64,000 nucleotides of DNA from Paenibacillus tyrphae. Its GTDB lineage: Bacteria; Bacillota; Bacilli; Paenibacillales; NBRC-103111. The position numbers and the translations under genes are program-made. A model generated the notes under the pieces. The model saw only the letters and a list, made by a program, of their open reading frames with translations, was not told the origin of the DNA and did not search any database. Position 1 is the first letter of the stretch. The number at the start of each line of letters is the position of its first letter. The stretch is from assembly GCF_027925525.1 (NCBI RefSeq), contig NZ_BSDJ01000032.1, forward strand, positions 32,730 through 96,729. The letters are read 5' to 3'. This document shows, in pieces, positions 59,150 to 64,000 of this stretch.

Positions 59150-62100
59150 ATGCTGTTCAAAAAAGCAGCAAAGTGGGTATTGGTCGCATCGCTTGCTTTT
59201 CCCGTATCGGCGGGACTGTCTGGTCCGGAGACGGCACGGGCGGCGGCGGATGCTGCTGGCCATTGGGCGAAGACCGAAATTGCCAATTGGCAGGATCTCG
59301 ATTTAAGCGAAGGCTATCCGGACGGCACGTTTCGTCCTGACGCCAGCATCACCCGCGCCGAGTTTGTGGCGCTGGTCAACCGCGTTTTCCGCTTGAAGGA
59401 TAAGGCGTCCGTCGACTTCAACGACGTGAAGGCGAGAGACTGGCATTATGACGAATTCACCAAAGCCCGTGCGGCAGGGGTTGTGAGCGGATACGAGGAC
59501 GGCACCTTGCGGCCGAACGTGCCGATTACCCGCCAAGAAGCGGCTGTCGTGCTGCAAGGTCTGTTCCAAGCGAAAGCTTCGGCGCAAAATTCGGCCGTCG
59601 ACAAGTTTAAAGACGCGGGGACGATTCCGTCTTGGAGCAAGGCGGCGATTGAAGCCGTGGTCTCTCAAGGGTACATGAACGGCTATCCGGACGGCAGCTA
59701 TATGCCGGATCGTCCGATCACCCGTGCGGAAGCCGTCGTCACGCTGGACCGCGCCAAGCACATTTCGGACAAGCTGGTCCGCTACGATCAGGCCGGGACG
59801 TATCGTGAGGCGGTGGACGGCTCGGTGATCGTGTCTTCACCCGACGTGAAGCTGGAGAACATGACGATTGCCGGGGACCTCGTGCTGGCGCAAGGCGTCG
59901 GCGAAGGAAACGTGTCGCTCAAGCATGTCAACGTAAAAGGGACGACGCTTGTCAAGGGCGGCGGTCCGAACAGCGTTCTCATCGACGATTCTTCTTTGGG
60001 AACGGTCATCGTGAACAAGAAGGGCGGCAATGTCCGGCTGGTGGCGGGCGGCGGCACTGAGATGGGCGAGGTGCGCCTGAAATCCGGCGGCAAGCTGGAA
60101 GACCGGACGGGCAAAGCAGCGGGGAAAGCATTCGGTCAAGTGATCGTGGATACGCCGACACCGGCCGGTTCGGCAATTAAGCTGGCGGGCCAATTCGGAG
60201 ACGTGCAGGTGCTTGCGGCCGGCGTATCGGTCGAATTGGAAAAAGGCTCCTCGACACGCGTATCGACTCGTATCGTCGGCGCCGTTACGACGATTGTCGT
60301 GAACGAGGGCGCAGTAAGCGAACTGAGCATCGGCCCCAACACGAAGCTGGAGCTTCGCGGCGGCACTGTCGACCGGTTGACGGTCGAGCCGGGAGCGGGA
60401 CGCGACGCCGTGCGTATCGACGGAACGGCGATAGTTAAGCGCCTGATGATTAACGCCCCGGTAGCCGTTAACGGCAGCGGTTCGATCGAGAACGCGGTCG
60501 TCAACGTGAACGGAGCCTCGTTCGATAAGGCGCCGAAGCATCTCGAGCTGGGCAAAGACGTAACGGTCGTCGTTGCGGGCAAAACCATCAACAGCTCCAA
60601 TATCGGCACGATCAACGGCGGAGGAAGCGGGGGTTCCGGCTCTTCCGGTTCGGGCAGTTCTTCGTCCGGCTCGGATTCGGGCTCCGGCTCCGGGGATTCG
60701 TCCGACCGGACGGCTCCGGCCAAGCCGAGCGATTTTCGCGCTACGGCATGGATCGGTGCGGTGGAGCTGGGCTGGAAAGCCAATACGGAAACGGATTTGA
60801 AGGGCTATTACATCTATCGGGACGGGGTCAAAATACATACCGCTTCCGTAACGTCTACGACGTACACCGTAACGGGGCTGACGTATGGCAAACCGTACCT
60901 CTTCGAGCTTTCGGCCTTCGATACGAGCGGCAACGAATCGGCCAGAGCCTCGCTGTCCAAGCAGCCGCTTGAGCCGCAGGGCAATCGCGTGCCTGTGCTT
61001 GCGAAGGCGCTGGACGATTTTACGCTGACGCTTGCCGGCGGAAGCCGGACAATCTCCGTAGCTTCGACCTTCACGGACCCGGATGGCGATGCGCTGACGT
61101 ATAAAGCGTCGTCTTCCTCCGAAGCCGTTGTTAGCGCGTCCGTCAACGGCTCCGAGCTTACGGTTGCCCCGATTTCCGTCGGCAGTGCGACCGTCACAGT
61201 GAGCGTCTACGACAATAAAGGCGGCACTGCACAGACGTCCTTCCTCGCGACCGTCGTCCCGGCTCCGAACGGCGATGCCGAAGCGGCCGCACGGGATGCC
61301 GAAGCGCTGACGCTCGGCGATACGAGCGCCGTGACGGCGGATTTGACGCTACCGTCGGCAGGACTTCACGGAAGCACGGTGACATGGGCAACAAGCAACG
61401 CCGCACTCGTCTCTGCTGTGGGCAAAGTGACGCGCCCGGCCGCAGGCATGCCGGACGGACAAGTCGTGTTGACGGCGACGGTCCGCAAAGGCGCGGCGCA
61501 GCAGACCAAGACGTTCAACATGACCGTGAAGGCACTGTCCTCCGACGCGATGACGGATGCGGAAGCCGTGGGCAAGGCGAAAGAGGCTTTGGCCCTGACC
61601 TATAACGGATACGGTTCCTCCTTGGCGCTTCCGGCAAACGGAGCCGAGGGCACGACCGTCGTATGGTCGCTGAAAGACGCCGGCCAAGCCGGGGTAATCG
61701 ACCCGGGCACCGGCAAAGTCACGCGCAGCGAGCTGACGAAAGACGTGAATGTCGTGCTGATCGCAACGATTCGCCGGGGCGACGCGCAAGCGGCTAAAGA
61801 ATTCACACTGACGGTCAAAATGCCGCAGGTGAAGCCTGCCGTCAACGCGGTAACGGCAGCGGACGCCACCGTAACAGGTACGGTCGAACCAGGAGCCGCG
61901 GTGACGGTCAGAACGGGGCCGCAGACGCTGGGTACGGCCCAAGCCGACGCGGTCACCGGAGAGTTTGCCGTCGCCATTCCGCCTCAACCGGAAGGAACGG
62001 TGCTTGAGGTCCTATCTTCACAAGCGGTCGGCGCCACTTATGTGCTCGTGATGGAAGCGGGCGCGATGACCGACGCGCAGGCCGTCGCCGCTGCGAAAAA

Positions 62101-64000
62101 TGCGCTGACGGATGCCGTTATTTTAAACGGAAATCCGGACGTGAATCAAGTGACGACGGCGCTCAAACTGCCGGGAACCGGATTGAATGGGACTTCCATC
62201 GCATGGACCTCGGATAACGAAGCGATTGTTTCCGCGAGCGGCGCCGTCAAGCGTCCCTTGATGGGCGAGAACGACGCTTCTGTCAAGCTGACCGCCACGA
62301 TCAGCCGCGGAAACGCCACGGATACGAAAACGTTCCAATTGCTGGTGAAGGCGCAGACGAAGCCGCTGCAGATTGAGAGCATTGCGCCGGTTCAAGCGGC
62401 CGTGGACAAGAATGCGGCCTATACGCTTCCGGCGCAGGTGACGGCGAACATGAGCGACGGTACGACGCAGCAGGTGAACGTGACTTGGACTCCGGCCGCA
62501 GCAGACACGTCGGTGCCGGGAACGTTCCTGTTCGAAGGCGCCGTCTCCGGCTATGCGGGCAAAGCGGCGCTGACCTTGACGGTCCGCGATGTGCCGGCGG
62601 CGCTTACGGTTTCGGCGGCATTGGCGCTGGCTACCGGTTCGAGTGCGACGGTCGAAGGATACATCGTCGACGCCGATGCGAACCCGAGCTTCCCGGGATA
62701 TGGCATTTTGCTGGCAGATGCGCCGGGTACGGACAAAGCGAACACGATCATCGTAAAGTTTAAGAAGGCCGACCGCGACGGCGTGTTCAGCCGGGCGCAG
62801 GCAGCAGGTAAGAAGATTCGGATTGCCGGAATCATTACGAATAACGCTTATATGAGTCAAAAAGGATTCGCCGACACGTATGCGTCCCTGGAGTTCGTCG
62901 ACGGAGGTGCGCCGCAGCAAGCTCAATTGTCTTATTCTGTGAGCGCATTTAAGGAAGCGGCTGCCGACGACGGCAGCATCGACAATAGCGCCCCTCTCAT
63001 CGTCACGCTGGCCAACGATACGTTTACAGGCGCGGCGGGAGAAGAGTTCATTGCTGCCGGCAAGCTGCAGATCGCATCGCTGCCGGCGGGACTTGCCGTT
63101 TCGGCTGTCCGCACAAGCGCCTCGCAGCTCACGGTTCAAGTGAACGGCAAGGTGTCCGCCCACCGGGCCGCGGATAGCATCAACAACCTGTCGTTTACGT
63201 TTGCAAACACGGCATTTACCGGTGGAGACGCCTCTAAAGTCAACGGCGCGGTAAAAAATAATTTGGCTATCGCCTTCATCGAAATTCAGAGCATCGATCC
63301 GATCGCGGCCGCGGCTGCCCGAGGCGCAGCGTACAGCTTGCCGGCCCAAGTTCAGGCGAAAATGAGCGACGGTAGCACGAAGCTTGTCAATGTCGTATGG
63401 AACCCGGCGGCCGCCGATACCAGCGTCAGCGGCACCTATCTCTTCGAAGGCACCGTTTCGGGCTACGCGCCGAAGGTCCAACTGACTCTGACCGTCAGCG
63501 AGTCGGATACGACCGCCCCGGATGCTTTTGCCGTCAACGAGCCGACTTCGGCGGATGACGGCGTGAACGGCAACGGCAAAAGCAGCGTGACGATTACATG
63601 GACGGATTCGGCTTCCTCAGATGTGGATCATTACGAGATTATTGCCAAGACCGGCTCCGCTCCTACGGTTGCGGATACCGTATACGGCCAGACCCCCATC
63701 GCGCGCGGCGTACAGACGGCGACCTTCGCTTGGGATGCCGGAGAGAACGTGTACGTCGGCGTCGTCGCGGTCGACGGAGCGGGCAACAAAACGTTGTCCA
63801 TGAATGGCGCGAAGCCGAATGTGACGACAGCGGCCGACGGCGGTACCGGAACGGTCAATTTGCTCGCGAACGGCGGATTCGAGTCGGTGAACGGGACTTT
63901 GGGATCTTCCGATACGTTTACGAATTGGACGAACAAGCTCGCATTTAACAACGCGGGCACGAACGTCAAAAAGGATACGGCCATCAAAGTATCCGGAACG
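59150..64000 (+). CDS. Very large SLH-anchored multidomain surface protein, 3' end beyond window
   Basis: At least 1617 residues, open to the right edge. Signal peptide, then three SLH modules (GYPDGTFRPDASITRAEF, GYEDGTLRPNVPITRQEA, GYPDGSYMPDRPITRAEA; within about residues 35-205), a beta-helix-like repetitive region, a Gly/Ser linker, a fibronectin type III domain (FRATAWIGAVELGWKANTET), cadherin-like and several atrophied bacterial Ig domains (VTWATSNAALVSAVGKV), an Ig_4-type domain (IESIAPVQAAVDKNAAYTLP), an OB-like domain (ATVEGYIVDADANPS), a second Ig_4-type copy near 63.3 kb and another fibronectin type III. The catalytic part, if any, must lie beyond 64000. AGGAGG precedes the start. 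Confidence 0.85.
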   Translation, partial: MLFKKAAKWVLVASLAFPVSAGLSGPETARAAADAAGHWAKTEIANWQDLDLSEGYPDGTFRPDASITRAEFVALVNRVFRLKDKASVDFNDVKARDWHYDEFTKARAAGVVSGYEDGTLRPNVPITRQEAAVVLQGLFQAKASAQNSAVDKFKDAGTIPSWSKAAIEAVVSQGYMNGYPDGSYMPDRPITRAEAVVTLDRAKHISDKLVRYDQAGTYREAVDGSVIVSSPDVKLENMTIAGDLVLAQGVGEGNVSLKHVNVKGTTLVKGGGPNSVLIDDSSLGTVIVNKKGGNVRLVAGGGTEMGEVRLKSGGKLEDRTGKAAGKAFGQVIVDTPTPAGSAIKLAGQFGDVQVLAAGVSVELEKGSSTRVSTRIVGAVTTIVVNEGAVSELSIGPNTKLELRGGTVDRLTVEPGAGRDAVRIDGTAIVKRLMINAPVAVNGSGSIENAVVNVNGASFDKAPKHLELGKDVTVVVAGKTINSSNIGTINGGGSGGSGSSGSGSSSSGSDSGSGSGDSSDRTAPAKPSDFRATAWIGAVELGWKANTETDLKGYYIYRDGVKIHTASVTSTTYTVTGLTYGKPYLFELSAFDTSGNESARASLSKQPLEPQGNRVPVLAKALDDFTLTLAGGSRTISVASTFTDPDGDALTYKASSSSEAVVSASVNGSELTVAPISVGSATVTVSVYDNKGGTAQTSFLATVVPAPNGDAEAAARDAEALTLGDTSAVTADLTLPSAGLHGSTVTWATSNAALVSAVGKVTRPAAGMPDGQVVLTATVRKGAAQQTKTFNMTVKALSSDAMTDAEAVGKAKEALALTYNGYGSSLALPANGAEGTTVVWSLKDAGQAGVIDPGTGKVTRSELTKDVNVVLIATIRRGDAQAAKEFTLTVKMPQVKPAVNAVTAADATVTGTVEPGAAVTVRTGPQTLGTAQADAVTGEFAVAIPPQPEGTVLEVLSSQAVGATYVLVMEAGAMTDAQAVAAAKNALTDAVILNGNPDVNQVTTALKLPGTGLNGTSIAWTSDNEAIVSASGAVKRPLMGENDASVKLTATISRGNATDTKTFQLLVKAQTKPLQIESIAPVQAAVDKNAAYTLPAQVTANMSDGTTQQVNVTWTPAAADTSVPGTFLFEGAVSGYAGKAALTLTVRDVPAALTVSAALALATGSSATVEGYIVDADANPSFPGYGILLADAPGTDKANTIIVKFKKADRDGVFSRAQAAGKKIRIAGIITNNAYMSQKGFADTYASLEFVDGGAPQQAQLSYSVSAFKEAAADDGSIDNSAPLIVTLANDTFTGAAGEEFIAAGKLQIASLPAGLAVSAVRTSASQLTVQVNGKVSAHRAADSINNLSFTFANTAFTGGDASKVNGAVKNNLAIAFIEIQSIDPIAAAAARGAAYSLPAQVQAKMSDGSTKLVNVVWNPAAADTSVSGTYLFEGTVSGYAPKVQLTLTVSESDTTAPDAFAVNEPTSADDGVNGNGKSSVTITWTDSASSDVDHYEIIAKTGSAPTVADTVYGQTPIARGVQTATFAWDAGENVYVGVVAVDGAGNKTLSMNGAKPNVTTAADGGTGTVNLLANGGFESVNGTLGSSDTFTNWTNKLAFNNAGTNVKKDTAIKVSGT

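Noticed and set aside
62123..63481. Long - strand frame opposite the SLH protein
   Set aside because: Arg-rich antisense shadow; the + strand frame continues with recognisable Ig-like domains.

Overview
The window looks like chromosome of a spore-forming, high-GC Gram-positive bacterium of the Paenibacillus type. Reasons: strong AGGAGG-type ribosome binding sites, clear sigma-A promoters, S-layer-homology (SLH) proteins, KhtTU, CheX, DUF2573, MocR-type regulators and copper-amine-oxidase N-terminal domains. No tRNA, rRNA, CRISPR array, integrase or transposase was seen. The species assignment is inference; no marker gene is present.

Left part (1-22.4 kb) is ordinary housekeeping and accessory chromosome: a VanW-like protein cut by the left edge, CheX phosphatase, a short-chain dehydrogenase, a DUF2573 protein, an alpha/beta hydrolase, a DEAD-box-type RNA helicase with a DEVD motif II, a roughly 275-bp palindromic repeat, a MarR-regulated DHA2 efflux pump, a secreted FAD oxidoreductase, an SLH protein, a metallo-beta-lactamase-fold protein of lower GC, threonine dehydratase, the KhtTU K+/H+ antiporter, an aminotransferase, a DeoR-type regulator beside kduI, glutaminase, a PNPOx-like flavoprotein and a GNAT acetyltransferase.

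The centre (22.6-50.9 kb) is the highlight: an apparently complete extracellular contractile injection system (eCIS; Afp/PVC/MAC-like) gene cluster. Reading along the + strand: a tagged unknown cargo, an eCIS_core (DUF4157) HExxH protein, the AAA+ ATPase, the DUF4255 tube-cap protein, a carboxypeptidase-regulatory-like protein, sheath, tube 1, a small zinc-ribbon tail-assembly protein, a DUF6760-like small protein, tube 2, a 1292-residue repetitive variable protein, LysM baseplate protein, gpD-like hub, VgrG/gp5-like spike, gp25 wedge, two large baseplate-J-like proteins, a propeller/tail-protein-I fusion, a conserved 564-residue protein of unknown role and, last, a 515-residue protein with a cargo tag and a deaminase-like HAE...PCxxC signature. 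A rho-independent terminator closes the run. Convergent to it, on the - strand, lie a DUF4280 PAAR-like tip protein and a membrane-anchored MORN-repeat protein. Two observations look new to me: a phase-correct HIV-type slippery heptamer (T TTT TTA) that would fuse the tail-assembly protein to the DUF6760 protein, and the deaminase-type payload at the end of the operon.

Right part (51-64 kb): a three-gene operon encoding a TolC-like secreted protein, a coiled-coil protein with a copper-amine-oxidase N-terminal domain, and a multi-pass sensor protein whose nucleotidyl-cyclase domain has lost both metal-binding aspartates; then a MocR/PdxR-type regulator, and a very large SLH surface protein (at least 1617 residues) that runs off the right edge.
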